DNA of 64,000 nt from the NCBI GenBank assembly GCA_963662155.1, contig OY759263.1, positions 4,170,041-4,234,040 of the forward strand, given 5' to 3'. This document shows, one piece after another, positions 1 through 13,200 of the stretch (the stretch's first letter is position 1; every line of letters begins with the position of its first letter). The position numbers and the translations under genes are program-made. The DNA comes from Lamellibrachia columna (lineage: Eukaryota; Annelida; Polychaeta; Sabellida; Siboglinidae). The notes under the pieces were generated by a model. That model was not told where the DNA came from and did not search any database. It was given only the letters and a program-made list of their open reading frames with translations.

Positions 1-332
1 AGACCAGTTGCAGGTGTAAAAATGGTTACACAAACACTTTATTTCATAATAAGTACAGTTAAATTAAGATACCAATCTGATGAATTTACTCATGCTCTTT
101 AAGAAGGCAGTGGTTGTCCATAAGTCTTTTACCTAAGTACATATTAGATCACATTCAAACATTGCAATGGAAGTTGCATCTTCACCGTAGTGGACAGGAT
201 TGATCGTCCAATGTCTAGGTATTCCATGTGTTCAAACCAGATGTACTACATAGCCAGTTGTAATGGATAAAACGTTCTGATCTCATTTATTTTATATAAG
301 TGGCTTCCAGTGTAACTAATTTTGTAATTGTA

Positions 333-668
333 ATCTCCACACTGAATGAGACCTGCCTATTTGGTAGTCCTTACATTGAATGTTACCTGCCTACTTGGTA
401 ATCCTCACGCTGAATGAGACCTGCCTACTTGGTAGTCCCCACACTAAATGAGACCTGCCTACTTGGTAGTCCCCACAATGAATAAGACCTGTCTACTTGG
501 CAGTCCCCACACTAAATGAGATCTGCCAACTTGGTAGTCCTTACAATGAATAAGACCAGGACCTGGTCTTATTCATAATGATCTGCTTACTTGGCAGTCC
601 CCACATTTAATGACACCTGCCTACTTGGTAGTCCTCACACTGAATGAGATCTTACTACTTGGCAGTCC
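333..668. repeat. 34-bp minisatellite in SF3B6 copy A 3'UTR
   Basis: About ten imperfect copies of a 34-bp unit with the core ACCTGCCTACTTGGTAGTCC. It lies between the stop codon (750) and the AATAAA on the minus strand (38-43), so it should be transcribed. At 546-576 it includes a perfect palindrome with 15-base arms around one central base. Confidence 0.85.
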
Positions 669-749
669 CCACACTGTCAACTAGTCATTTGGGTGTTGCC
701 ATGGAAACTGTCACATAAGAGACAAACAAAGAGTCATATATTTCACTGG

Positions 750-3700
750 TCATTTCTTCTCGGGCGTACTCAGTCCATACTTCTGCTTCATGTGGTCAAG
801 ATCTTCTTGTTTCTTTTGCTGGTCAAGCTTCTTGTAGGCCTGCACAGAAAATGAGTCCAGTTAGCATTTCTTTGAAAATTCTGTTTAAATCGGTCACAAT
901 ATATTTCATGGCCAGTAAAGACACAACAAATACTAATAAATTAGTTCATAGTCAGTATACATTAGGGGGAGATATAGCAGCTGTAATTGTTTTTTTTTTA
1001 AATACTCTAAATGTAGTAATGCCACATTTTGATAGCTACATGTAGGTTTCCTATTAAAGTTCATTTTAGAACATTTTACATACCTCTAAATTATTTTTAT
1101 TTGTGAAGAAAGTATGCTCCTAATGAATGTACATTAATATGAACAATCTGTTGACAACTTTAGCAAATTAACACTGATTTTGGAGTTGCCTAACCCTCTT
1201 GTTTTGATGCTCCTCTGAGCTAGGGTTTCCAATAGAAGTTTTCTTATTATCTTTGTTATTAAATACATGGAATGACTGTAATGAAGAGTAAACAATTAGT
1301 AATTGGGGGCCACTGCCACTGACCTTGTTAGGCTGGTAGTACAGGACGACGAGGTACCGGTTGCACACGTTGAAGCCCGACAAGTGGTCACAGGCATTCT
1401 TTGCATCAAAGATGTCCTCGTACACCACAAACGCTGTCCCTCTCGTCTCCTGCGTTGTTCCTCTGCAACGTGCAATAAGTGTGACCCTTATATCAGTATT
1501 TCACTCATCTCAAGCAGATATTGTGTTGAACAGACACAACAAACCAGTTACTGTATTTATTAGTGCTATGTTTACCTTAGATAAGTTAAAGGTGCACTGC
1601 AGGCCATAGAATAATATTAATTACTTAACATTTTGGTACAATGATAATGTAAAATGTTAAGTTTTGTCTCAAAATATATATAACTCTTCGTAGATCGCCC
1701 GGAACTGATATTTCTTTTAATACCCCCCCCCCACTGCCAGCAAAAATGTTTTATAAATGACTGCGTGATCAACTTTAATCTTATGTAGGAGAAAATAATT
1801 ACAATTTATCAATCTATAGTGATACCTGCTCAAGCAACCACCTGTCATTACCAACCAAAACAACACCTCCCGAAGTACCACTTGTATTAAGATACAACCT
1901 GTATAATTAAGACACCCTTTTTGACCATTCACTGAGGAGTTGTTTAAAAGTGCTTAATCAATTAGATTTTTTGCTCGTTTAATATCAAATTAATTTTGCA
2001 AAAATTCAAACCTACCTAGTATCCACTACAACATGCTAGCTCGTTTGTGCAACTTTTGAATGTAGTTTTTTGCGAAATCATCAGAAAAAACTATTAAATT
2101 ATTTAATTCTGCATGCAGAATTTATTGAAGTGAAAATGGAAACGCTGAAAACACGAATTTTGCCCTTGGTGAAATTTCATAACTTGTCATGTGATCGGCG
2201 AGAGGTCATGCCCATGATCAGCCTTGACCCCATAAAGTGTTTACCCTTTTGGATATCCACTTTTTTTAACCTTATCAGAGGTAACGACTAAAGTCAATTC
2301 TTTTGATGATTTGAAAAAAATAATTTTTTTAATTAAACCGACTGCAGATATCACTTAAACTATACACACACTACCTATTAGGATATCAACAAACCAGATT
2401 CACGACAGGCTAAATCAGTTGAGGATGCAGTTTTATTATGTATTATTAATTAATAATTATTAGAATTTTATCTGACCCATGTTGCCACAATAAATTACCT
2501 ATAGATTGACATACACTGTATAAATGACACAAGGAAATAATGTAGAGGAGTGCTACAGCTGGTGCATAGACATGATTAACACATTAATACCCAATGGTAA
2601 GATATAACGCAGTAAAAAAAATATGTGATAAAATTACTAGTGACAATGACATGGTATATGTAGACCTTTCAAAGTTAAATTAAATTAGAGTGCAATGATA
2701 AAGACATGAACTAAACATGTTTGTAGGAAAATAGCTTAATGAAATTATCATTTCATAACAACTGTTGAATCTAGTCATCATGACAACTGTTGAATCTAGT
2801 CGTCATGACAACTGTTGAATCTAGTCGTCGTCACAACTATTGAATCTAGTCGTCATGACCATCATTGTATGGCACAGCTTTTAAGGCACTAAAATTTTAT
2901 ATAAAAACATTTTACAGATTGAATGTTGCTGCCCGAAACAGAATGACTAAAGTCATTGTTTCCATTTTTTTTCTCTTTAGTTTGAAATCATTTCCAGAAA
3001 ACTTACACCCGGATCTGTCTGATGGCGCCGTACTTGCCAAAGATATCGTACATTTCCTCTGCAGTGATCTTGTAAGGCAGGTTCTTAATGTAGAGAATCC
3101 TGTTGACCTCTGGTGGTAGCCGAACCTGAGAAAACAAGACAGCAATTTTTTAGTTTATCATTATAAAAACTGGGCACCAGTTTACTGGTACAATGCAACC
3201 CTACTAAGACTATTGAAGTTAAAGAAGAACCTTTTGAAACATGTAATGATTGGCCAATTTGTATTAGTGACATAGTTTCCAACAAATGACAAAACATGTT
3301 CCAAAAATGGGATCGACTGCATGACAATTCAGTGTAAACATGGTCATCACCATCGACCATATAGTCTTTGTTCTATGTAAGACTTTGCCTCATTTTGACA
3401 TCACGCTAAGGGATAGAATTTAGCCTAAAATTAGTGGCCAGTCGGACCCCCATTTTTCAGAATCTAGGGGTGTTCCACCAAAATTAGGGGCTCAAAGTTG
3501 TTTGCATGAAAAAAGCCAAAATAAAAATTTTATTGACTTGTATATTTCTGTTTTGCGGCCTCCCGTTTAAAAATGTTTCCCCACCTGGGATATATGTGCT
3601 CAAAGGTATTAGTCATTTAAAATTATATCGTTGATCAAATAACTAATAAAATGAAATGCTATTTTGGCCAATTTCGTGGACATGAACAATCATGGATGAG

Positions 3701-6700
3701 AATGGAATTTTTTATTTCCAACTGAAAATTAGCTGTGAAATTCTGAAATCATTTTGTTTTGAGAATGATATGGTCTTAAAATATGTTTTATCCCCAACTT
3801 TATGCTAATGGCAGTATTACAAGTGAAATCCATAACTAATTACAAAAGCCTAGAATAATTATCAACCATAACACGTCAAAGTATACAACTGATAAAACCA
3901 TAGCTTTATGACTTTGAGTGACAATAAGTCATTGTTGGGACTTCACAGAAGCAGTCAATCAGTCAAACAAAGTTACAAACATTAACTCTTTATCCCAGAG
4001 GCCCATCCAAAATAAGCCTCCTAGTTCCCAAGCAGATTTGCTTTCACACCAATTTCATGCTTTTTGTCTGAACACTTCTAGTTCATATATTCGTTATACT
4101 TTATGTGTCAACAAGTACCATAAACTATATATGAAATGAAAGCTAATTAAATTATTTTTTTAATGGTGTGACTTTTAGAAATTTAGCTCCATTTTAACTT
4201 TACCATATGTTTTTATGTTTGGGTTCATAAAAAAAAATTATATATAAAACTACAGTCTACTTCAGATGCAATGACATCGATTAATTATTTTTTAGCCACA
4301 AGTATCAGTAAATGAAACCTTCTGATTCAAATGGTAAAAGAATTATAAAAAACAATTATCCATTACAAAGTTAAGGTATATTTTATCAAATCGTAATGAC
4401 CAAAAATCACAAAACATGTCACTATTTTTTCCTTCACTTTGAAAAAGTTTTAAAAGAATGACAGCTAAATTGATTGCATTTTTCAACTTGAATACGTGAT
4501 ATACTAGTGACCACAAACACAAGCTTAAGATGTGTCTAACATTTATTTCAACTTTTTATTTTTCAGCCATTGATTGGTTGTTTGGTCATCAGTCAGCCAA
4601 TTAAAATGCGTTTTGCATCGAAAACATGTTTCTTTCCTATTGTCAAGCGGTATTGGACGAGCAAATTAACTATTGACCAATCAAGTTTAAGTGTTCTCAG
4701 GCAACCTTTTCACTCCCATAAAAAATTAAGAAATCACTGGGAATGCCTCTTAATTGGATTAGTAAATTCAGGTAATGCACACGTGCTATGTCTTTTAGAC
4801 AGGGCTGGGTCCAATTATGTAATTGTAATTGACTACAGCAAAATTGTGTAATTGTAATTGATTATGGTTTTGAAATGTTGCTGTAATTGTAATTGTTATA
4901 TTCTGTATAATTGAAAATTTATTTCAATTACAATCAATTACAGTACGTTTTATATCACAAACTACCTGAACGAATTGTCACAAAAAAAATAATTTAAGTC
5001 TCACATGAGTTGAAAATCAAGACTAATAATAACACCTGCTTATATATTTATATTTCAGTTACAGTATTCACTGTCTGGTTGGTACTACTGGTCCATGGTG
5101 CTAGTGGTGGGTAGCCTTAGCGATTAGCCTTTTCAATACGTTGGTAACGGCCAGGAAGCAATAAACAATGCACAGACATTGTCAGACGAAGGCTAAGCTG
5201 GTATTCAAACAACATGGAAAGACCTGTAGCCTGATATTGCTTCAGAAAATATCAGCTCAGTGAAACATTGCAGAGTTAGCAAGCCAATTACACCCCTTGT
5301 GTTGTGGAGGACTGGAGACAGGTCAGGTGGCAAGGACCGTTTATATGGACTCTCTCCCCATTCCCAACACAAATCAAAGGGCAGACCAATTAAGAATGTT
5401 AGCTTAGAGCAGGAGCTACAACCTCAAAGTAAACACATCATACCCTATTATTAGTATTTTCTGAAGAAAAATGTAAGAAATGCACACAGATAAATGTCTA
5501 TAAAGCTAGAAAGGATGCTTAGAGAAGAACTACAAATAAATATTGTATTATGGCCGGTGGGATTTTGTAAAATTTTTGTATTTTGTCCTGTGGGGTTTTG
5601 TTCACTTTTCATATTTTGTGATTTTGTCTGTAAGGAATATGTACTGTAGGATTATGTCTGGATACTGCATTGTATTTTGATATAAAGAAAATATGTTGTA
5701 AACTGCTATCTTTTTATTTAGTATAATTCAAAGTCACAATTCAACAAAATGTACAAACATTACCGTTATATTTGTTTATTAATTGTGTAAAAAAATTTTA
5801 ATTCAGCAAAATGTGCAAAAATACATAATTAACAAATGCTGAATATATTTGGTTCTGCATAATGTAATTGTAATTGAAACAGTGCAACTGTAATTGATTT
5901 GGACAATTATGACTGTAATTGTAATTGAAATAAAAAATTTAATGTAATTGTAATTGATATAATTTTGTGTAACTGGACCCAGCCCTGCTTTTAGACGCAC
6001 CGATATCATAGATTTTGTTGGGGGATCCTGCATTGGGTGTCAGATGTTTCGGCCCATAACGGGTTCAGCCCATGGGCCGAACCAACCAACATCGCGACCA
6101 GTGAACTGTTTTCGCGCACATGGGCCGAACCACCCATGTATGCAACCAGTGCCAATGAATTCTAACTGGGAAATCCTGTTGGATGGCATGGTCTGCTCTT
6201 GTGTCGAAATGCGTTCAACATTCCTAAGTAAATATTGTGCAAGAACACACCAGATTGATTGAAAACTGCCAACACTACTACAAATAAAATCATAATATAT
6301 ATATATCCATAGACTCATCCACACACCCGTCCACCCATCTTTTGGATGGGTAAAATGCGTAAAGTGCGTCTTTGGACGGGTAAAGATTTATCTTGGAAAG
6401 GTTGGATGGGCTAGCCCGTCCATGTCCACCTGTTCAGTGAAGTGGGCCGAACCATCCGTCTGTGTGGACCGAAACAACTAGGCCGACCCATCCGTCGGTG
6501 TAGGCCGAACCCATCACGGGTCGAACCATCCGGGACCCCATGCAATGAATATAGTGGTCTGCGGACGCCGCGATTTATATTATCGCTATGTGCGTCGCAA
6601 AAGTGCGCAAAAACACAATATTTTTACGTGGAATGATGTGGAATTGGTTACCGTGGAATTAATGCAATTCTATAGAAAAATAGGGAAGAATGTTGTCTGG

Positions 6701-6868
6701 TGGCGTAAATAATTTACTGAAACTTGTGAACTAATTATCGCCTACATTCTTTTGTGCAATATTTTGGGCGAAATGTCTAAGTATGTTACCGGCTTAGGTA
6801 TGTGAGATATGAAATACAATACGTCATGTAGAACTTACGTTCTGTTTTCTTCCCATAGCCATTGCCAT
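750..6868 (-). CDS. SF3B6: SF3B6 (SF3b14/p14) splicing factor, copy A, 4 exons
   Basis: U2 snRNP/SF3b subunit that contacts the branch-point adenosine in the nucleus. Coding exons, in transcript order, are 6839-6868, 3007-3125, 1324-1462 and 750-839; all introns are GT-AG and the phases join cleanly (0, 2, 0). The product is 125 aa, the same length as human p14. It is one RRM: RNP2 LYIRNL at residues 21-26, with Tyr22 matching the human residue that crosslinks to the branch adenosine, and RNP1 RGTAFVVY at 57-64. A basic C-terminal tail ([12 protein letters not shown]) follows. The start is the MAMAMG methionine; exon 1 carries only ten codons. A minus-strand AATAAA lies at 38-43, so the 3'UTR would span about 40-749 and include the 34-bp minisatellite. 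Introns contain an hAT MITE (4800-5987) and a TIR element (6029-6544). Identity is near certain by family knowledge; expression of this copy is unknown. Confidence 0.95.
2758..2859. repeat. 25-bp tandem repeat, four copies (copy A)
   Basis: Four copies of ACAACTGTTGAATCTAGTCG plus five bases, in SF3B6 intron 2. The paralogous array is at 18443-18543. Confidence 0.8.
4800..5987. mobile_element. Non-autonomous hAT-type element, copy A
   Basis: Termini CAGGGCTGGGTCC and GGACCCAGCCCTG are perfect inverted repeats, flanked by the 8-bp direct repeat CTTTTAGA (4792-4799 and 5988-5995). An 8-bp target duplication and CAGGG/CCCTG ends define hAT. Subterminal regions are rich in TGTAATTGTAATTGA repeats in opposite orientations. 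No transposase is present. It sits in SF3B6 intron 1. Confidence 0.92.
6029..6544. mobile_element. TIR element rich in GGGCCGAACC motifs, short form
   Basis: The left end TGCATTGGGTGTCAGATG and the reverse complement of the right end (TGCATGGGGTCCCGGATG) agree over about 42 bases at roughly 75%. GGGCCGAACCA-type motifs are repeated inside both ends. There is no clear target duplication and no coding sequence. Family unknown. Confidence 0.55.
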
Positions 6869-8436
6869 GATTTTGTTCAGTTATTATGTTTTAAATGTAC
6901 GAACAACTAAACACGCCGTACAAAAACCAATCGAATTACATGCAACTAGAGCTTGCAAAATACATCTTGCCTCAGTGGCAATCCTTTTACCAAAGTGATA
7001 TGCAGACTAAAAGTGTGCGTGCGTGCGAGCGTGCGTGTGTATTTTAAACCAAATTACTTATTCAGTTGTGTCATGGTACACTTGCTTTGTGTTCCAATCA
7101 CAATATAAGGGTGATTTGCATATTTGGGGCCATTTTTAAGCTTCCAAATGAATTAAATTGTACATACGACGAAATACCACACCTGATACTGATAGTTTTT
7201 GAAGGTACCAATGTATGCATATTAGCTAAATGATGATTGTAGACAAATTAAGGCCATTCTGTCTATTTCTTCATAGCCGTTTTGGTTTTCTGGCGGTTTG
7301 CAAAGATTGTTCGACTGCAATATTTTAATGTCATACATATGTCCTTACAGCAGCTATAACTAAGTGACGGAATTAATGGACTTAAAATATGCGGCTATGT
7401 GAATACAATGAAAAGTGTGTGTTTTTTTCATATAAATTGTGTATGCCATCATTGCAACGTGGAAGATACTATATTATGTTTTGTCACAGTTCCTTGTGGG
7501 GTTAGACTTTCCATGCAAACTGTTTGTGCTGCAGTGGATTTAAGGAATGTCATTATCCGACATAGTTCTCCCCAGCCAGCACGCCGTCATCGGCCCGAGG
7601 GCGGATATCAGCGGCTGGCAGGCGGTAGGCAAGCAGGCGGCAGTGCTCGGCATGCGCTTGCCGATCACAGCCCGCCTCCCAGCCCAGGAGGTGATTTATC
7701 AGTACTCGGACTGAGGGAGGCCCGAGCACTGATTTCTGACGCGCGCCGTATACCTATGATTTATTACTTGTATTCAATTTCGCATGTGGTGTAGGGGAAT
7801 ATTTCCCGCGCGATGACGCACCATGCTAGAAGCGAAATAAAATTAAGAGAAACTAAAATTCGTATGAACCGTGTTATTATTCTTACAAAAAATTAACAAG
7901 CCATGACAATTACGTTTGTAAGCTCCAGATGCTTACACTATTCACTGAACATTATTATTGTTAAAAATAATCTTTACTGCGAGTCTACCCGGGCTCATGC
8001 CGCCATATTTGAAGTCCGCTGTTTTACCGTTATAATTTTATATGCAAGACAAGGTACGTGTTTACAAATTCCTTTGTGAATATTTGGCTGTATTTTGTAC
8101 TATCCAATACATTGATTTTTAGCATTATATAAATTATTTTTGTTCGCAAAGCATACGAAAGTAGAACTATGCACATCGTAATTTTAGGCGCCAAACTCAA
8201 ACGGCAAAGCAAAGGTAAAGGCCGTGAACTGACATAGGTCATAGCCATGCCCATGGACATAGGCATAGCCTAAGCCTTATCCTTAATTAGGTCAATAATA
8301 GGTGAAGTCTGAAGATTTATTTATACTGGCTCAGTATGTACTGTCTGTTTATGTTTATTTCTTGCGAGTACTTTATAAGAACAGAAACACATAATTATAT
8401 ACATGTATGCATGCATGCATACATACATATAATTAT

Positions 8437-11400
8437 ACCTTACCTTATGATACCTTATGACGATTCTGATCGCAGGATCCAGTTGATTCCTCCATGATCA
8501 GATCTTCAGAATAAAATATTTTTATATCATAATTTCCGGTTCCATTATTGTTAATAAAGCCAGGAGATTCACAGTCGTATATTATTGCCTGGGGCTGGGG
8601 TAGACCAGAATTTGTCTAGTTTGTTTTTAAATGAGTTAATTGATCTAGCTTGTATTACAGAGTTTGGGAGACTATTCCATGGTTCAGCCGCTCTAAGAGG
8701 GAATGCATTTTTTCTTAAATAAATGTTTGCTCTTTGGGTAAATATTTTAAGGGAGTGTCCTCTATTTCCTGATCTTAGTGTCACATCCTCCCATTTCAGG
8801 AGGTTTGGTGCAGATTCATTATCGTATAGTTCGTGCATTATTTTATAGACTTCTATCATGTCTCCTCTTAGCCTTCAGTATGCTGATGTGGGTTGCTTCA
8901 GTAATTTTAGTCTTTCTATATATGACAAATCCCGCATACCAGGAAGTTGTTTTGTGGCCCTTCTTTGGACGTTTTCTATTGCTATTTTATGTTTTATCTT
9001 ATATGGATACCATACTGCTACGGCATATTCTAAGTGAGATCTAACCATTGTCTTATATAGTGGCAAGAAAGTGTGTGTGTCTAGGAATTGGAAAGTTCTT
9101 CGGATTATTTTTGTCATTTTGGTTGCTTTATTTACCACTTGGTTTATGTGATCATCAAATGACAATTTTGAATCGATAATTACACCTAAGTCAGTTTGCT
9201 TATCTGTGGTGGCTAGTGAATGTTTAACATTATTACTTGTCATGAAATATTCATTTTCACCTATATTATTTTTTCCAATTTCCATGTGTTTACATTTGTA
9301 TGGGTGGAATTTTAATAACCATTTGTCGCTCCATTGTTCTAGGATACTTAAATCTTGTTGTAGTATATCCTGATCATTTGTATTTGTTATGGCTCTAAAT
9401 ATCTTAATGTCATCAGCGAACAGAAATGTATTGGATTTAGTTAACTCTGGCAGGTCGTTTACGTATGGAACAAACAATAAAGGTCCTAGGACAGATCCCT
9501 GCGGTATCCCTGATGTTACTTTGTGCCAGTTTGATTCTTTTCCATTTACTGCTACCTTTTGTCGTCTATTTGTGATGAATGCCTCAATCCAGTTAACTAA
9601 ATCATTCCTAATGTTAAAACTTTTAAATTTACTTATTAGTCTCATATGTGGCACGGTATCAAAAGCCTTTTGAAAATCCGTATAAATAACATCTGTGTAA
9701 TTACCCTTATCCATTTCTGAGGTCCATTCATCTAGTATTTTAATTAGTTGGAGAACTGTTGATCTGCCAGGGATAAAACCATATTGTTTTTGACTGAACA
9801 GACCATTGACTTTCATGTAACTGATGATGTGATTTCTAATAATTTTTTCCATGCATTTACAAACTACGCTTGTTAGGCTTATTGGACGGTAATTGCAAGC
9901 TAATTTCTTATTTCCTTTTTTATGTATTGCTGATATTTTGGCATCCTTCCATTCATCAGGAATACTTGATGTTTTTATCGATGTTTCAAATATTTTTTGT
10001 AATGGGAGACATATTTTCTGACAACTCAGTTAGTAATCTGGCACCTGTTTCATCAGGGCCAGGCGATTTGCTTATATTAAGTTCTTTTAATGTTAGTAAT
10101 ATTATGTTTTCAGTTACTTTTAGCTCATCCATCGCTAATTTATTGTTTACTTTGGGTGTAGTTGGGATAGACCCTGTCTGTTCAGTAGTGAATACACTGG
10201 AGAAGTAGTTGGCAAGAATATTTGCTTTTTCTTCATCTTCAGTTGTTGTTTGGGATTTCGGATTTGTGGTCTATATTCAGTTCCCCAATTCCTTGTTTAA
10301 CTGTATTTTTTGATTTATAATAGTTCCAGAAGACTTTAGGGTTTTTCTTGGTTTGAGTGGCTAAATTTCGTTCAAACTCCTTTCGGAGCTTTCTGGTTAA
10401 AGCTCGGATTTTATTCCTGCTTTTACAATACTCTAAATATTTTGTCACATCCCTTGTTTCAATGTATCTTGTCCATAGTCTATTTTTACGCCTAATTAGT
10501 TTTCTGGTGTTTGCATTCAGGGGGAATTTTCCCTTTCTGTAATTTTCTTTTTGAGGTACGTATTTATCTTCTAATAATTTTAGTACTGTTTTAAGGATTT
10601 CCCATTGGTCGTTAACGTTGTCTTTACAGTCTTTAAATTTCTCTTCCCAATCTATATCTGAATATTTAAGTCCTGATGTGGATCTAATCATATTTAGAAG
10701 TTCTGCGTTATTTTCTTCTGACCCCCCATCGCTCCTATATATGCATCCAAAGAGAAGTTTGGTTTTATTTTTAAGTTTAATTTCTATAAGTAAGCATTGC
10801 TTGAAGGTTGAGACTAGGTTTATATTTTCTGCGTATGGGGAATTTAAGACGTATATTATAATACCCTACCTTCATTATTTTCTATATTCTTGGAGAACAA
10901 GAAAAATTTCTAAGGAAAATTCTGGTATGGTTACAGTGCATTTGGGGTTTTTTGGTTTTACCTCATTAATTGCTATTATGTAGGGTTTCAATTCTTTGTT
11001 CAAATTCATTTTGCTTGTTCCTTAGTTGGTCAGCATTGGTATAAAAACACAGAATGTTGCCTATGTCATTAAGATTATTTTTATTAACATTTGTTTTACC
11101 ATCCGTCACTCTAGGTGGATGTATAGTCTTTACTGGCTTTTCCTTATCTTTCTTATTTTTCTCTCCCATGGTGGACCCCTGACTCTGTACAGGTATTCCC
11201 CCGACTTGTCTGCAGATTCCTCCCTTTCTTGTTTAGTTTTGTCATGATAAATTTTTATGTTTTTGAACTTGTCATTTTCTCTGATGTGATGGAACCTTCG
11301 AAGAAGGGTTCGTTTTTTGTCAATATGTGTTAATGTGATTAGAACTGGTCTGGGACCAGTTGCATTTTCCTTGGCTTCCCCAAGCCTCCTCGTTTCTGTG

Positions 11401-12060
11401 ACATCAGTGTGTGTGAAGTTATTGTTTATTTCTGTACACATTTCTAAAATTTGTTCTTTGTTATGTTGTTGTCTCGTAGTTTTTAGTTGTGAAGTAGATT
11501 CTGGTAAGTTGAAAATTATTACGTTGTTGAGTCTTTTTTCTCTGTCTTTTGATTCCATGTTCTGTTCTTTTACCTGAATTTGTACGACTTCCTTAACTTC
11601 ATTTGGGCTGATGACTTTGCTTGGGTTTTTTCCAACTGAGCTTCTTTGATCATTTTGATGACTCTTGTTTCGTCCACTTTGGTTCTGATTTCTTTCTCTA
11701 GTTCAATGATTCTCTCTTCCACTTTCTTAAGGAACTTCTGACACCTTTCTTCGCAGCTTTTTTCGTTTTTCATTACTTTTGTGTCACATGGACAGAACCA
11801 GTGAATTTGTGGTTTGTCCATCATAATTTTATATTCTTTATCCGTTATTTCAACACATTCAATGCACTAATGTTTATCACAGTACTCGCATTCCAACAAT
11901 TTGTGGTTAGGTCCTTTGAAATTTTTTTTACACCCTGTGCATATCCATACGTCATCATCATCGGTCATCCATACAGAGTCATTTTTACTTTTTGTCCTTG
12001 GTTTTTTTTTACTTCCCATAACCTGGCTACTTCAGTTTTATTTATTTTATGTCTACTTTA
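8437..12060 (-). mobile_element. Full-length but decayed CR1-type LINE
   Basis: Minus-strand non-LTR retrotransposon. ORF1 (about 11960 down to 11130) encodes a PHD-finger-like Cys/His domain ending in HWFCPCD, a coiled coil, and an RRM-like region with NVIIFNLPES and RPVLI. ORF2 starts at 11169, overlapping the ORF1 end, with ILCFYTNADQLRNKQ at the start of the endonuclease. The endonuclease is badly broken (10690-11125). Linker 10239-10691, reverse transcriptase 8875-9852 with IPQGSVLGPLLF and the LFADDIKIF catalytic motif, then a frameshift and C-terminal part 8569-8859 with AAEPWNSLPNSV. The 3' end has short ATAAGGT-like repeats near 8437-8460. Stops and frameshifts mean it cannot move on its own. 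Confidence 0.88.
8875..9852 (-). pseudogene. Reverse transcriptase domain of the CR1-type LINE
   Basis: 325-residue open stretch with the motifs expected in order: the YGFIPGRST region, YTDFQKAFDTVPH, SGIPQGSVLGPLLF, FADD and a thumb region with HLEYAVAVWYP. The catalytic Asp pair of FADD is present. The frame breaks at 8870 and the C-terminus continues in another frame (8569-8859). It is part of the 8437-12060 element. Confidence 0.85.
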
Positions 12061-12744
12061 AGACCGAGTTAGAGTAACTATTATTTATTGCTTATATATA
12101 TTTTTTATAATATTATGTTGTGCAAGGGATCAAGGCAGTGCTGGGAGAAAGAGATTGAGTCTGGGGGGTAGATCGGAGACTCAGTGGTTTATTTACAGAA
12201 ACAAAGAGTCATACCCAGGGCAACTCTGGGTATATTGAGTTGCCTTGATGAAAGGGCCAAATTAGTATAAGGTCAAGAATTTGTGCAGGATGGTTGAAGA
12301 AGTGTATTTATGTCTAACTAATTTCTAGTGTTTTGTCTAACTAATGTTTATGTCTAATTTCCTATGTCTAAGTTTTGTATGTCGAGCGTTGCTTGGGGTT
12401 CTTTTTTTCCTTTGTTTACTTTAATATGGCGGGAAAAATTCGATTTCAAAGTTAAAGTTATTTTGGGAATCCTAGAAGGTAGAAGTTATTTAATTTTTGG
12501 TACTGTTAACAGTATCTAGTTTGACTTGTGCTATAAGTTTAACTATTAGTTAAAGAACTTTGAATGGTTAGTTAAGATTAAGATTTTGAGCAGCTGTTAC
12601 TACATACGCTTGTGCACCGGAACCGGAAATCATCTTTATATTCTGTGAAATTTTCATTTCATTCTGCCCTGTATCGGTTGCTTAATTCGTTCTCGATCAA
12701 TATACTTGTTTTATAGTAGTAAAATGTTGTATACATTGTAAACT

Positions 12745-12895
12745 GTGGTATACCATGGTTTACCTGTTTCAAAACAACATGGTATTTTACCATGGCTTCC
12801 CTGTTTCAAAGCACCATGGTTTCTATGGTATATCATGGTATTTTACCATGGTTTACCTGTTTCAAAACACCATGGCATATTTTCACAATTCCATG
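12745..12895. repeat. Imperfect repeat built on ACCATGG and CCTGTTTCAAA
   Basis: Alternating blocks of ACCATGGTTTACCTGTTTCA and near copies, partly inverted because ACCATGGT is itself palindromic. Three to four units. Confidence 0.6.
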
Positions 12896-12954
12896 GGCCG
12901 TGGACACTTGATATTGTTAACTTAATTGTTATGTTAATATTTCAGATGCTGTCC

Positions 12955-13200
12955 GAAACAATGAGGTGACAACAAATGGCACAACCATGAGCATGACATA
13001 AAGCGAGTCATCCAGGAATGGTTCCGAACTGCCTCTGTCTCTGATCGGGATGGTGGTAGGAAGCACCGAATGGACCGAACATAGGCCAAGCAGGATGTGG
13101 CAGGAGTAAACAATTGAAGTGAATGTTTTTGAGTACATTAATTTAAGTACAAGTAAGAGATGGTCAACGCTTATTTATTAAATATTATCGTATAATAAAT
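12955..13200 (+). other. Possible terminal exon of unknown gene
   Basis: ATATTTCAG at 12946-12954 is a good splice acceptor. It is followed by a short frame AVRNNEVTTNGTTMSMT with a stop and, in another frame, KRVIQEWFRTASVSDRDGG. AATAAA-like sequence is near 13192. This might be the last exon of a gene belonging to the 7-kb element. Nothing recognised; weak. Confidence 0.2.

Larger units (their letters stand above)
1..7570. repeat. Segmental duplication, copy A (left end beyond window)
   Basis: Bases 1-7570 align collinearly with 16357-25664 at high identity, introns included. The first base of the window already matches, so the left boundary is not visible. The match stops at 7570, one base before the TIR of the 7572-14553 element. 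A-specific material: 1844-2676 and small indels. The unit contains the whole SF3B6 gene, its 3'UTR and about 700 bases upstream of exon 1. Confidence 0.92.

Noticed and set aside
6044..6324. GGGCCGAACC-rich reading frames (both strands) as genes
   Set aside because: Open by chance in a GC-rich TIR element; no domain, and the frame is the same in the duplicate only because the sequence is duplicated.
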